Shown: piece by piece, positions 41,316-50,580 of the stretch
Numbering within the stretch: position 1 is the first letter of the stretch
How the letters are laid out: every line of letters starts with the position of its first letter
Assembly (NCBI RefSeq): GCF_050563545.1
Contig: NZ_JBNXUM010000004.1
Span: 62,001 to 126,000 of the forward strand
DNA from: Falsiroseomonas sp050563545
Lineage (GTDB): Bacteria; Pseudomonadota; Alphaproteobacteria; Acetobacterales; Acetobacteraceae
Length of the DNA: 64,000 nt
Direction: 5' to 3'
The notes under the pieces: model-generated
Told to the model about the DNA's origin: nothing
Database searches by the model: none
The model's input: the letters and a program-made list of their open reading frames with translations, nothing else
Program-made: the position numbers and the translations under genes

Positions 41316-41771
41316 GTGAACGGCCATACCGATCCCCGCCGCAGCGTCGCCGCCCGCTTCGCAGCCTGGGCCTCCGGCGCCGCGCATGCGGTGGGGCGGC
41401 CCTGGGCCTTCCTGCTATCCCTCTCGGTGCTGGTAGTCTGGGCGATCACCGGCCCGCTCTTCCGCTGGTCCGACACCTGGCAGCTGGTCATCAACACCGG
41501 CACCAGCGTCATCACCTTCCTCATGGTGTTCCTGATCCAGAACACCCAGAACCGCGACGCCGCGGCGATCCAGGCCAAGCTCGACGAGCTCATCCGCACC
41601 AGCGCCGCGCAGAACGCCTATATCGGCATCGAGCGCCTGACCGAGGAAGAACTCGACGAGATCCGCAAGCGCTGCGAGGCGCGGGCGAAGGTGCTACGCA
41701 GCGTCGCCGACGTCGCGGAGGCCGCGGCGAACGACAAGGCGCAGGCCGCCGCGGAGCGCGCCACCTCCTGA
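41316..41771 (+). CDS. Low-affinity iron permease-family (PF04120) membrane protein
   Basis: Predicted 151 aa, GTG start. Two membrane helices (about 28-48 and 55-78) with WAITGPLFRWSDTWQLVINTGTSVITFLMV, then the conserved FLIQNTQNRD and a helical charged tail (AIQAKLDELIRTS) are the pattern of the family named after yeast Fet4. Bacterial members are far shorter than Fet4 and iron transport has not been shown for them. Inner membrane; role uncertain. Confidence 0.85.
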   Translation: MNGHTDPRRSVAARFAAWASGAAHAVGRPWAFLLSLSVLVVWAITGPLFRWSDTWQLVINTGTSVITFLMVFLIQNTQNRDAAAIQAKLDELIRTSAAQNAYIGIERLTEEELDEIRKRCEARAKVLRSVADVAEAAANDKAQAAAERATS

Positions 41772-41854
41772 CCCGCGCTTGCCGGGCTTCTTCTCCCCGC
41801 GCATCCTCCGCGCCGGCGGCCGCGTCGCGCGCCGCACCCTTGGAGGAAACACCC

Positions 41855-42853
41855 GTGACACATCGCGTCCGCCCCGCGGCGCTGCGCCGTCGTGCCCTGC
41901 TGGCCGCCCTGCCGGCCGTCGCCCTGGCCGCGCCGCGCGGCGCCGGCGCGCAGCCTGCATCTGGGCGCCCCATCCGCTGGATCCTGGGCTTCGCCCCCGG
42001 CGGCGCGGGCGACATCACGGCGCGCCTGCTCGCCCCGAAGCTGCAGGACGCGTTGGGCCAGCCCGTGCTGATCGAGAACCGGCCGAGCGCCGGCGGCATC
42101 GTCGCCGCCGAGGCCGTGGCGCGCGGCGAGCCCGACGGGACGATACTGCTGCTGGTCACCAGCACCTCACCCACCGCGGCCGCCTTCTACAAGTCGCTGC
42201 CCTTCGACACGGAGCGCGACTTCGCGCCGGTCGGCATGATCTCGACCTTCGGCCACGTGCAGTTGGTCGCGCCGAACGCGCCCTGGCGAAACCTGACGGA
42301 GGTGATCGCGGCGGCGAAGGCGCGGCCGGGATCCATCAACCTCGGCTCCATCGCGGTCGGCACGGCGCAGCACCTCTCGGCCGAGCTGTTCCGGGTGATG
42401 GCGGGGATCCAGGCGGAGGTCGTGACCTATCGCTCGACGCCCGACCTGGTGAACGCGGTCGCGGCCGGCGACGTGCACCTGGCCTTCGAGACGCTGCCGC
42501 CGGTGATCGGCCAGATCGGGCCGGGCGGGCGGATCAAGGCGCTGTCGATCTCCTCGCCGCAGCGCTTCCCGGGCCTGCTCGACGTGCCCACCGCGATCGA
42601 GGCCGGCCTGCCCGGCTATGTCGCGGAATCCTGGAACGGCATCCAGGCGCCGGCCCGCACGCCGCCGGCCGTGGTCGAGCGGATCAACCGCGAGCTCAAC
42701 CGCATTTTGGCGCAGCCCGACATCCGGGACAGGCTGCTGGCGCTCGGCCTGGTGCCGCAGCCCGGCACACCGCAGGCGCTGCAGTCGCGCCTGGTCGAGG
42801 AGATCGCGACCTATCGCCGCGTCATCGAGCAGGCCGGCATCGAGCGGCAGTAG
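41855..42853 (+). CDS. Bug-family (TTT) substrate-binding protein, orphan
   Basis: Predicted 332 aa. The GTG at 41855 is chosen because GGAGGA sits eight bases upstream. A long Arg-rich leader (RPAALRRRALLAALPAVALA) ends near GAGAQ. Bug marks: IRWILGFAPGGAGDITARLLAPKL, VLIENRPSAGGIVAAEAVARGEPDG and SWNGIQAPARTPPAVVERIN. No tctA/tctB membrane genes are adjacent. Periplasmic receptor for an unknown carboxylate. Confidence 0.92.
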   Translation: MTHRVRPAALRRRALLAALPAVALAAPRGAGAQPASGRPIRWILGFAPGGAGDITARLLAPKLQDALGQPVLIENRPSAGGIVAAEAVARGEPDGTILLLVTSTSPTAAAFYKSLPFDTERDFAPVGMISTFGHVQLVAPNAPWRNLTEVIAAAKARPGSINLGSIAVGTAQHLSAELFRVMAGIQAEVVTYRSTPDLVNAVAAGDVHLAFETLPPVIGQIGPGGRIKALSISSPQRFPGLLDVPTAIEAGLPGYVAESWNGIQAPARTPPAVVERINRELNRILAQPDIRDRLLALGLVPQPGTPQALQSRLVEEIATYRRVIEQAGIERQ

Positions 42854-42860
42854 GATCCAT

Positions 42861-43023
42861 TACCCCCACCCCGACCCTCCCCCGCTTTGCGGGAGAGGGA
42901 GCGCTCGGCGCCACTGAACCCTCTCCGGCTTGCGGGGGCCGACGCACCGCGTCGGCGCCGGAGCGGTTGGCTTCAGCCAACAACGCGTAGGCTGGTGCCC
43001 GAGCGGAGCGAGGGCGGGTGGGG
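42861..43023. repeat. G/C palindrome pair, family 2, copy 3 (extended)
   Basis: A related but larger element. It opens with CCCCCACCCCGACC and an imperfect palindrome (42875-42899), then an 8-bp stem GCCGACGC / GCGTCGGC (42938-42956), a 7-bp stem GTTGGCT / AGCCAAC (42966-42981), and ends GGGCGGGTGGGGGT, complementary to the opening. It separates the Bug receptor from the convergent creatininase gene. No reading frame is credible inside it. Confidence 0.75.
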
Positions 43024-43063
43024 GTCCACGCGACAACCGAAACCGCATTACGGCCCGACGGCA

Positions 43064-43912
43064 TCACCCCACCGCCGGCGGCGGCTTCACCCGCACCGGC
43101 ATCCCGCGCAGCTCCGCCACGAAGTCGGCGAGATTCGCGCCGATCGCCTCCACCATCGCGCGGCCCTTCGCGGCCGTGGCGGTGGTGGGATCGCCGTCCA
43201 CGCCCTGCCGCGCCTCGGTCCGCGCGCGGAACTCCTCGGGCAGCGCGGGCAGGTAGACGCTGTCGCCGTCCTGGCGCGGGTCCACCCCGGAATGGCCGCG
43301 CCGCGGCCTGCCGGTCTCTCGCGGGAGATGGCCGGGGACGAAGCCGCCCGGCGCCTTCGCCAAGTCGGTCAGATGCGGATAGTAGGCCAGCACCATCGAG
43401 ATCTCGCTCTCGCCGGCATGCCCGTTGGTGTTGACCGGCCCGTCGCTGAGCGCGGCCACCGCATCCCTGGCGATCTGCCCGCAATCCGCGACCGCGACCA
43501 GCGCGCCCGTCGAAAGCCGCAACTTCACCGCCGCGATCTCCATCGGCGCCAGGTTGGCGGAGCGGTTGCCGTTCACCAGCACGATGCGTCGGAAGCCCTG
43601 GTGCAGCAGCGATTCCCCGATATCCACGGCGACGGCCGTCAGCGTCTCCGCCTTCAGCCCGATGCAGCCGGGATAGGCCATGTGGCCATGCGACCAGCCG
43701 TAATGCAGCGGCGGCGCGACCAGGCAGCCCGCGCGCTTCGCCGCGTCCTCCGCGACCTGGATTGCCCATCCCGTGTCGAGCAGCAGCGGCGCGAAATGCC
43801 CGTGCTGTTCCGTCGCGCCGATCGGCACCAGCACGACGTCGTCGCGCGAGAGCTGGTCCGCGACCTCGTTCCAGGAGAGTTCGTGCAACCAGACGCTGGG
43901 CCTGCCGGGCAT
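43064..43912 (-). CDS. Creatininase-family amidohydrolase
   Basis: Predicted 282 aa with GGAGGAA upstream. Metal-site motifs are IGATEQHGHFAPLLLDT (Glu, His, Asp) and NGHAGESEISMVL (His, Glu), both standard for creatinine amidohydrolases. The family also includes riboflavin-pathway formamide hydrolases and mycofactocin MftE; nothing in the context selects one. Orphan gene between moeA and a palindrome. Confidence 0.9.
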   Translation of the reverse strand: MPGRPSVWLHELSWNEVADQLSRDDVVLVPIGATEQHGHFAPLLLDTGWAIQVAEDAAKRAGCLVAPPLHYGWSHGHMAYPGCIGLKAETLTAVAVDIGESLLHQGFRRIVLVNGNRSANLAPMEIAAVKLRLSTGALVAVADCGQIARDAVAALSDGPVNTNGHAGESEISMVLAYYPHLTDLAKAPGGFVPGHLPRETGRPRRGHSGVDPRQDGDSVYLPALPEEFRARTEARQGVDGDPTTATAAKGRAMVEAIGANLADFVAELRGMPVRVKPPPAVG

Positions 43913-43974
43913 GCGCTTCCTCCGCTCGATCTCGCGGCAGGAAAGCCCAGAAGTCGCCCGCCAGCCAGGGGGCG

Positions 43975-45246
43975 TCAGAACACCGCGCGGAAGGGCAGCA
44001 CGCGCACGCGGTCGCCGGGGGCGACCTGCGTCACCGCCTCCGGCAGTTCGGCGAAGGCGTCGGATTCCGTCAGCGAGGTCAGCAGCCCCGCGCCCTCCCG
44101 CGGGTATTTGCGCGCGACGGGCAGGTCGTCGCCGAAGGCCAGCGACACCCGCAGGTATTCGCGCCGCCCGGCCTTCTTGCGGTAGGCGAAATCCGCTGTC
44201 GCGGCGAAGCGCGGCAGCGTCTCCTCCCCCGCGCCGGCGAGCCGCAGCACCATCGGCCGCGCGAGGTGGAGGAAGGTGACGACGGCGGCCACGGGATTGC
44301 CGGGCAGGCCGATCACCGGCGTCCCGAACCCCTCCCCGCCGCCGGCCGGGCGGACCACGCCCATCGCCGCCGGCCGGCCCGGCTTCACCGCGAGGCGCCA
44401 GAACACGAGTTTCCCGCCGGCCTCGATCGCGGCCTTCACATGGTCGGCCTCGCCGGTCGAGACGCCGCCAGAGGTGAGCAGCAGGTCATGCGCGGCGGCG
44501 GCCTCGCGCAGCGCGCGCGCGGTGGCGTTGGGGTCGTCGGGCAGGATGCCGAGGTCGGTGACCGCCGCCGGCAGGCCGCGCAGCAGCGCCATCAGCGTGA
44601 AGCGGTTGGAATCATAGGTGCGCGCGACGCCGAGCGCGGCGCCTGGCTCGGCCAGCTCGTCGCCCGTGCTGAACACGCCGACGCGCACACGCGGCCGCAC
44701 GCCGACCGAGGCGAGGCCGAGCGCCGCGGTGAGCCCGATCTCCGCCGGGCCGAGCCGCCTGCCCTCCTCCAGCGCGACCTCCCCGAGGGCGACGTCCTCG
44801 CCCGAGGGGCGGCAATTCGCGCCGCGCTTCAGCCCAGGCGGCAGGATGACGGCGCCGGCTTCCTCCTTGGCGTCCTCCTGCATCATCACGGTGTCGGCGC
44901 CGTCGGGCATCGGCGCCCCGGTGAAGATGCGGATCGCGGTGCCCGGCGTGATGCCCGATGCCGCGGCGCCGGCCTGCACGCGGCCCGCGATCGCCAGGCG
45001 GGTCTCGCCGGCCGGCGATAGGTCGGCATGGCGGAAGGCGTAGCCGTCCACGGCAGCGTTGAAGAAAGGCGGCAGCGGGATCGGCGCGCGCAGATCCTCC
45101 GCCAGCACGCGGCCCGCGGCGTCACGCAGCGCGACGGGCTCGGCGCCCGGCAGCGGCGGCACGCGCTCCGCGATCAGCGCGAGGGCCTGTTCGACGGCGA
45201 GGAGCGGGCCGCCGAAGGCGAAGCAGTCGTCGCTGAGCTGGGCCAT
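43975..45246 (-). CDS. moeA: Molybdopterin molybdenumtransferase MoeA
   Basis: Predicted 423 aa. Canonical segments: AVDGYAFRHADL near the N-terminus, RIFTGAPMPDGADTVMMQED, VGVFSTGDELAEPG, LTSGGVSTGEADHV, and GLPGNPVAAVVTF. MoeA inserts molybdate into adenylylated molybdopterin. It is the last gene of the long minus-strand formate dehydrogenase/Moco run, six bases after mobB. Cytoplasmic. Confidence 0.97.
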   Translation of the reverse strand: MAQLSDDCFAFGGPLLAVEQALALIAERVPPLPGAEPVALRDAAGRVLAEDLRAPIPLPPFFNAAVDGYAFRHADLSPAGETRLAIAGRVQAGAAASGITPGTAIRIFTGAPMPDGADTVMMQEDAKEEAGAVILPPGLKRGANCRPSGEDVALGEVALEEGRRLGPAEIGLTAALGLASVGVRPRVRVGVFSTGDELAEPGAALGVARTYDSNRFTLMALLRGLPAAVTDLGILPDDPNATARALREAAAAHDLLLTSGGVSTGEADHVKAAIEAGGKLVFWRLAVKPGRPAAMGVVRPAGGGEGFGTPVIGLPGNPVAAVVTFLHLARPMVLRLAGAGEETLPRFAATADFAYRKKAGRREYLRVSLAFGDDLPVARKYPREGAGLLTSLTESDAFAELPEAVTQVAPGDRVRVLPFRAVF

Positions 45247-45252
45247 CGGTCG

Positions 45253-45786
45253 CTACCCCGCTGCCAGGAAGGCTTCCAGCGGCATCGCCCTGGCCAGCAC
45301 GAGATCGGCGATGGCGGCGATGTCGTCGAGATGCGCGCGCGGCAGCGGACCGGGCGGCGGCGCGACGTCGGAGGCGATCGCCAGCACGAAGGGATCCTCG
45401 GGATGGATCCAGGGCTTGCCGTTGGCGCCGCGATGGACCTCGAGCTTCGGGTGGGAATCCCGCTTGAAGCCCTCCACGATCACGAGATCAACGGGATCGA
45501 GCCTTCGCAGCAGCGCCGCCAGCCCCGGCTCCGGCGCGCCGCGCAGCTCGCTCATCAGCGCCCAGCGGTTCGCGCTGGCCACCAGCACCTGGCGCGCGCC
45601 GGCGGAGCGGTGGGCGTAGCTGTCCTTGCCGGGGCGGTCGATGTCGAAGGCGTGATGCGCGTGCTTCAGCGTCGAGACCGCGATCCCGCGCGCGGCGAGC
45701 TCGGGGATCAGCCGCGTCATCAGCGTGGTCTTGCCGGCGCCGCTCCAGCCCGCGAGTCCGATCAGCCGCAAAGGGTTAGACCTCAC
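45253..45786 (-). CDS. mobB: Molybdopterin-guanine dinucleotide biosynthesis protein MobB
   Basis: Predicted 177 aa from a GTG at 45786; no good ribosome-binding site is seen. P-loop GLAGWSGAGKTTLM at the start, LKHAHHAFDIDRPGKDSY, and VDLVIVEGFKRDSHPKLEV are typical. MobB is a GTP-binding helper of MobA. Its start lies only 15 bases after the composite hairpin element that separates it from the FDH gamma gene, so its translation and its co-transcription with FDH may both be affected. Confidence 0.95.
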   Translation of the reverse strand: MRSNPLRLIGLAGWSGAGKTTLMTRLIPELAARGIAVSTLKHAHHAFDIDRPGKDSYAHRSAGARQVLVASANRWALMSELRGAPEPGLAALLRRLDPVDLVIVEGFKRDSHPKLEVHRGANGKPWIHPEDPFVLAIASDVAPPPGPLPRAHLDDIAAIADLVLARAMPLEAFLAAG

Positions 45787-45801
45787 TTCGTTGCTGGTGC
45801 C

Positions 45802-45991
45802 TCGGGAGGGGCGTTGCCCCTCCCGAACCCACCCCACCAAGGGTCAGTGGACCCTTGGAACCCATTCGCTTTAACGCCGGAGAGGGAGGAGGCACTACGG
45901 CCCCCTCCCTCTCCGGCGTTGAACTGATCGCGGTCCAGGGGCCCGCCGGCCCCTGGCGGGTGGGGTATCGGGGAGGGCAGCGCCCTCCCCG
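45802..45991. repeat. Five-hairpin composite element, copy B
   Basis: Hairpins: H1' 45802-45826 (11-bp stem), H2' 45837-45858 (9-bp), H3' 45873-45920 (17-bp plus inner pairs), H4' 45935-45956 (9-bp) and H5' 45969-45991 (10-bp). H1' and the segment 45956-45996 match copy A at 17835-18025 directly, while the block 45837-45956 matches its inner block only as reverse complement (25 identical bases: 45917-45941 against 17885-17909). It lies inside the FDH/Moco gene run, between FDH gamma and mobB. Confidence 0.85.
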
Positions 45992-46009
45992 GGCCACCCC
46001 GCGCCGAAG

Positions 46010-47041
46010 CTAGTCCGCCCCCTGCGCCCGGGCGCCACGCGGGGCGGCGGCGCCGCGCGCCTTGCGCGTCTCCTCCTCGACCCAGCGGCCGTGGTGCTGC
46101 TTCGCCCAGTTCAGGTCCACCTGGCCGGAGCCCATCGCGTCGAAGGCGCCCTCCATCCCCGCGGAGCCGATATAGATGTGGCCGATCATCGCGGCGATCA
46201 TCAGCACGGCCAGCAGCGCATGCACGATGTAGGCGACCTGCATGCCCGCGATGTCGGTGAACCAGAAGGGAAACAGCAGCACGAAGCCCGACGCCGCGAC
46301 CAGCGCGCCGCCGAGGACGGTGATCCAGAACACCATCTTCTGGCCGCCGTTGAAGCGCCCGGCCTCGGGGTGGCCGTGGCCGACGAGCCCGCCGCCGGCC
46401 TTGAACCAGGCGATGTCGAGCCTGTTCGGGATGTTGTCCTTCACCCAGAGCAGGAACAGCAGCACCACGCCGAGGGCAAAGGGGAAGGCGAGGAAGTTGT
46501 GGGCGAACTTCCCCCACAGCGAGAGCGCCGCGAAGGACTCCGGCCCGATCAGCGGCAGGATCAGGAAGCGACCGAAGGTCAGGTTCAGGCCGCTCAGGGC
46601 CAGCACGACGAAGCTCCCCGCCGTCATCCAATGCGCGCCGCGTTCCAGCACGTTGAAGCGCTGGATGCTGTGGCCGGCCTTGCCACCATCGATTGGGATG
46701 CGGCCCTTGCCGAGGTAGAAGAGCGTGACGATGCCGAGCATGCCGAGCACGGCGATGCCGCCCACCCAGGACAGCACGGTGGTGCGGAACTCGCGCCACT
46801 CGCGGCCCTCAGGCTGGATCAGGCTCGCCGCGCGCTCGTCGGGGATGGAGATCCGCCCGGCGATGCGCCCGCCGGTCAACGCCTTCTGCAGCTCGAGCTC
46901 ATCCGCGGTCGCGGTGGCCGGCACCGGGTTGGTCGGCGTGCCGCTGACGGGCCCGCCGAACTGCGCGGCCGCCGGCAGCGCGGCGACCAGGCCGAGCGCC
47001 AGCGCCAGTGCGGGGAGGAGGCGTGCGATCATCGCGATCAT
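46010..47041 (-). CDS. fdhC: Formate dehydrogenase gamma subunit (cytochrome b556-like)
   Basis: Predicted 343 aa; a second in-frame ATG at 47032 is possible. A signal-like N-terminus (ARLLPALALALGLVAALPAAAQ) precedes a ~90-residue periplasmic part, then one helix, and the cytochrome b561-type core of four helices with haem-ligand His in RFNVLERGAHWMTAG, GKFAHNFLAF and AMIGHIYIG. It takes electrons from the beta subunit to quinone. The N-terminal extension and extra helix exceed E. coli FdnI/FdoI (about 215 aa) but occur in other alphaproteobacterial FDHs. The next gene, after copy B, is mobB. Confidence 0.92.
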   Translation of the reverse strand: MIAMIARLLPALALALGLVAALPAAAQFGGPVSGTPTNPVPATATADELELQKALTGGRIAGRISIPDERAASLIQPEGREWREFRTTVLSWVGGIAVLGMLGIVTLFYLGKGRIPIDGGKAGHSIQRFNVLERGAHWMTAGSFVVLALSGLNLTFGRFLILPLIGPESFAALSLWGKFAHNFLAFPFALGVVLLFLLWVKDNIPNRLDIAWFKAGGGLVGHGHPEAGRFNGGQKMVFWITVLGGALVAASGFVLLFPFWFTDIAGMQVAYIVHALLAVLMIAAMIGHIYIGSAGMEGAFDAMGSGQVDLNWAKQHHGRWVEEETRKARGAAAPRGARAQGAD

Positions 47042-47043
47042 CC

Positions 47044-47640
47044 TCACACGCTGTCCGAGGTCTTGTAGGCGGTCCGCCAGCCCCAGGCGCCCGAGCCATA
47101 GCCGCGGGTCTGGACGCGGGTGCGGTAGATCTCGGCGATGATGTCGCCGTCGCCCGCCAGCAGCGCCTTGGTCGAGCACATCTCCGCGCAGAGCGGCAGC
47201 TTGCCGTCGGCGAGCCGGTTCGCGCCGTACTGCACGTATTCCGCGCTGGACTGGTCGTCCTGCGGGCCGCCGGCGCAGTAGGTGCACTTGTCCATCTTGC
47301 CGCGGCTGCCGAAGTTGCCGACGCGCGGATACTGCGGCGCGCCGAACGGGCAGGCGTAGAAGCAGTAGCCACAGCCGATGCAGGTGTCCTTGTCGTGCAG
47401 CACCACCGCATCGGCGGTCGTGTAGAAGCAGGACGTCGGGCACACCGCCGCGCAGGGCGCATCGGTGCAGTGCATGCAGGCCATGGAGATCGAGCGCTCG
47501 CCGGGCTTGCCGTCGTTGATGGTCACGACGCGGCGGCGGTTGATGCCCCAGGGAACCTCGTGCTCGTTCTTGCACGCGGTGACGCAGGCGTTGCACTCGA
47601 TGCAGCGGTCGCTGTCGCACAGGAACTTCATGCGGGCCAT
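47044..47640 (-). CDS. fdhB: Formate dehydrogenase beta subunit (4Fe-4S)
   Basis: Predicted 198 aa. Four cluster motifs are visible: CDSDRCIECNACVTACKNEHE, CMHCTDAPCAAVCPTSC, CIGCGYCFYACPFGAP and CTYCAGG with a later CAEMC. It carries electrons from alpha to gamma. Unlike E. coli FdnH/FdoH it has no C-terminal membrane helix, so it must be held by the other subunits. It starts two bases after the alpha stop and ends two bases before the gamma start, a compact operon. Confidence 0.96.
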   Translation of the reverse strand: MARMKFLCDSDRCIECNACVTACKNEHEVPWGINRRRVVTINDGKPGERSISMACMHCTDAPCAAVCPTSCFYTTADAVVLHDKDTCIGCGYCFYACPFGAPQYPRVGNFGSRGKMDKCTYCAGGPQDDQSSAEYVQYGANRLADGKLPLCAEMCSTKALLAGDGDIIAEIYRTRVQTRGYGSGAWGWRTAYKTSDSV

Positions 47641-47642
47641 GG

Positions 47643-50564
47643 TCAGGCGCTCCTGATCTGGCAGAGCGTGACCTTCGTTTCCTGCATGAAGGTCACGGGA
47701 TCGTAGCCGTAGGTGGTCACGGTGTTGACGCTCTCGCCGAGCACGATCGGGTCGGTGCCCTGCGGATACTTCGCCCGCTGGTCCACGCCCTGGAACCAGC
47801 CGGCGAAGTGGAAGGGCATGAAGGCGACGCCCGGCCCGACGCGTTCGGTCACCAGCGCCTTCACGCGGGCCTTGCTGTTGCTTTCGGGGCCGGTGACCCA
47901 GACCCACTGCCCGTCGCGGATGCCGCGCGCGGCGGCGTCGCGCGGATTGATCTCGACGAACATGTCCTGCTGGAGCTCGGCCAGCCACTTGTTGGACCGC
48001 GTCTCCTCGCCGCCGCCCTCGTATTCCACCAGGCGGCCGGAGGTGAGGATGATCGGGAAGTCGCGCGCGACCTCCCGCGAGCGGTTCTGCACGGTGACGC
48101 CGAGATGCGGCAGGCGGAAGCCGCGCCGGTCGGGCAGCGTCGGGAACTGCGCGAGCAGATCCAGGCGCGGCGTGTAGATGGGCTCGCGATGCACCGGCAC
48201 GGGGTCCGGCAGGTTCCACGCGACGGCGCGCGCCTTGCCGTTCCCGTAGGGCACGCAGCCATGCTCCATGGCGACCCGGATGATGCCCATCGACAGGTCG
48301 GTCGCCCAGGAGAAGTTGCCCCCGTTCGCCTCGATCCAGCCCTTCTCCTCGGCGGTCAGGTCGTCGTACCAGCCGAGGCGGCGCAGCACGGCCGTGGTGA
48401 ATTCGGGATAGCCGTCGCGGATCTCCGAACCCTCGGACCAGGAGCCCTCGGCGAGCAGCGTCTGGCCGTTGCGCTCCACGCCGAAGCGCGGGCGGAAGGT
48501 GCCGCCGCCCTGCTTCACGTGCAGCCGCGTGTTGTAGAGGACGTGGCTGCCGGGGTGCCGCCACTCCGCCTTGCCCCAGCAGGGCCAGGGCATGCCGTAG
48601 AAGTCGCCGGCGACCGGCGTGCCCTCGCGGCCGCGCAGGGTCACGATGTCGAACTTGTCCTGGTGCTCCATGTGGAGCTTGAGGCGCTCCGGCGACTGGC
48701 CGGTGTAGCCGGTGGAGAGCGAGCCGCGGTTGATCTCGCGCAGGATGCTCTCGGCGGTCGGCGCGTCGTTCCTGATCTCCATGTCCTTGAACATGTCGTC
48801 GCGGAAGCGGATCGGCATGTTCCGCCGCGCCGCCGCGCGGTCCATGGCGGTCACCAGGCGGTACATCGCCTCGTAGTCGTTCTTCGATTCGAAGATCGGA
48901 TCGACGATCTTCGCCCCCCACTGCACCGAGCGGTTGGACGCGGTGCGGCTGCCATCCGCCTCGAACGACGTGCAGATCGGCAGGAGGTAGGTGCCATTGC
49001 GCCGGCCCGACAGCACGGAGAAGGTGGTGGGATGCGGGTCGGCGACGACCAGCAGCTCCAGCGCTTCCAGCCCCTTCACGGCTTCGGGCATGCGGGTAAC
49101 TGTGTTGCCGCCATGGCCGAAGACCATCATGGCCTTCAGCCGGTCGCGCTGCTGGATCTGGTCCTTCGGCAGGGTGACCGCATCGAAGTAGCGCGTGGTC
49201 GGGATGCCGGGTGCGGCCATCATCTCCGCGCTGTCGAAGCGGGCGCGGAGGTTCTCGTAGGGCACGCCCCAGACGCGCGCCCAATGGCGCCAGGCGCCCT
49301 CGTCGAGGCCGTAGTAGCCGGGCAGCGTGCCGACATCGAGGCCGAAGTCGGTCGCGCCCTGCACGTTGGTGTGGCCGCGGAAGATGTTGGCCCCCGTGCC
49401 CGGCGCGCCGACATTGCCGGTGGCCAGCAGCAGGATCGAATAGGCGCGGACGTTGGCCGTGCCGACGGTCTTCTGCGTGGCGCCCATGCACCAGATCAGC
49501 GTTGCCGGCTTCTGCGTCGCGAACAGCTCCGCGACCTTGCGGAGCTGGTCGCCCGGCACGCCGGAGACGCGCTCGACCTCGGCCGGCGTCCACTTCGCGA
49601 CCTCGGCGCGGATCTCCTCCATGCCGTAGACACGCTGGGCGATGAACTCCTTGTCCTCCCAGCCATTCTGGAAGATGTGCCAGAGCATGCCCCAGATCAC
49701 GGGGATGTCGGTGCCCGGGCGGATGCGCACATGCTCCGTCGCGTGGGCCGCGGTGCGGGTGAAGCGCGGGTCGATGACGATGAGGTTCGCGCGGTTCCTC
49801 TCCTTGCCCGACAGCACGTGCTGCAGGCTGACCGGATGCGCCTCCGCGGGGTTGCCGCCCATGATGATCATGGTCTTGGCGTTGCGGATGTCGTTGTAGC
49901 TGTTGGTCTGCGCGCCGTAGCCCCAGGTATTCGCGACGCCGGCGACCGTCGTGGAGTGGCAGATGCGCGCCTGGTGATCGACGTTGTTGGTGCCCCAGAA
50001 GGCGGCGAGCTTGCGGAAGAGATAGGCGCCCTCGTTGGTGAACTTGGCGCTGCCCAGCCAGAACACGCTGTCGGGGCCGGAGGCCGCGCGGACCTCCATC
50101 AGCTTCTCCGCGATCTCGGCCAGCGCGGTGTCCCAGGTCGTCCGCTGCCACTGGCCGTCCACCAGCTTCATCGGGAACTTCAGCCGCCGGTCGCCATGGA
50201 CGAGCTCGCGCACCGCGGCACCCTTGGCGCAATGCGTGCCGCGGTTGATCGGGCTTTCCCAGGTCGGTTCCTGCCCGACCCAGACGCCGTTCTGCACCTC
50301 GGCGGTGACGGTGCAGCCGACCGAGCAGTGCGTGCAGAGGTTCTTGATGCGCGTGACGGGCCGGCGGTGGTCCTGCACGCCGGTCGCGGCACCCGCCGCC
50401 ATCGCCCGTGTCGGCGCGATCGCACCGAGGGCGGCGAGCCCCGCGCCGGCCAGGCCGGCCTGGCGGAGGAAGCCGCGGCGGTCGAGCCCGCCGGAGGAAA
50501 GGCCCGCATAGGCCGAAGCGAGGCGCTGCCGCGCGGCGCGACCCTCGGAGCGCTTGATCAGCAT
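47643..50564 (-). CDS. fdhA: Formate dehydrogenase alpha subunit, Cys-type, Tat-exported
   Basis: Predicted 973 aa. A twin-arginine signal (DRRGFLRQAG, 28-37) sends it to the periplasmic side with bound cofactor. The 4Fe-4S site is C77-x2-C80-x3-C84 ... C112. At the molybdenum site the sequence is ARICHS with Cys202-His203, where E. coli FdnG has selenocysteine, so no SECIS or selenium pathway is needed. Bis-MGD binding regions follow (GGNPAEAHPVSLQH; LLATGNVGAPGTGANIFRGHTNVQGA). It oxidises formate to CO2. Confidence 0.97.
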   Translation of the reverse strand: MLIKRSEGRAARQRLASAYAGLSSGGLDRRGFLRQAGLAGAGLAALGAIAPTRAMAAGAATGVQDHRRPVTRIKNLCTHCSVGCTVTAEVQNGVWVGQEPTWESPINRGTHCAKGAAVRELVHGDRRLKFPMKLVDGQWQRTTWDTALAEIAEKLMEVRAASGPDSVFWLGSAKFTNEGAYLFRKLAAFWGTNNVDHQARICHSTTVAGVANTWGYGAQTNSYNDIRNAKTMIIMGGNPAEAHPVSLQHVLSGKERNRANLIVIDPRFTRTAAHATEHVRIRPGTDIPVIWGMLWHIFQNGWEDKEFIAQRVYGMEEIRAEVAKWTPAEVERVSGVPGDQLRKVAELFATQKPATLIWCMGATQKTVGTANVRAYSILLLATGNVGAPGTGANIFRGHTNVQGATDFGLDVGTLPGYYGLDEGAWRHWARVWGVPYENLRARFDSAEMMAAPGIPTTRYFDAVTLPKDQIQQRDRLKAMMVFGHGGNTVTRMPEAVKGLEALELLVVADPHPTTFSVLSGRRNGTYLLPICTSFEADGSRTASNRSVQWGAKIVDPIFESKNDYEAMYRLVTAMDRAAARRNMPIRFRDDMFKDMEIRNDAPTAESILREINRGSLSTGYTGQSPERLKLHMEHQDKFDIVTLRGREGTPVAGDFYGMPWPCWGKAEWRHPGSHVLYNTRLHVKQGGGTFRPRFGVERNGQTLLAEGSWSEGSEIRDGYPEFTTAVLRRLGWYDDLTAEEKGWIEANGGNFSWATDLSMGIIRVAMEHGCVPYGNGKARAVAWNLPDPVPVHREPIYTPRLDLLAQFPTLPDRRGFRLPHLGVTVQNRSREVARDFPIILTSGRLVEYEGGGEETRSNKWLAELQQDMFVEINPRDAAARGIRDGQWVWVTGPESNSKARVKALVTERVGPGVAFMPFHFAGWFQGVDQRAKYPQGTDPIVLGESVNTVTTYGYDPVTFMQETKVTLCQIRSA

Positions 50565-50580
50565 GGTCCCTGCCCCCGCT

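Noticed and set aside
47643..50564. Selenocysteine formate dehydrogenase
   Set aside because: The active-site codon is TGC (Cys202) in frame and the reading frame needs no UGA read-through.
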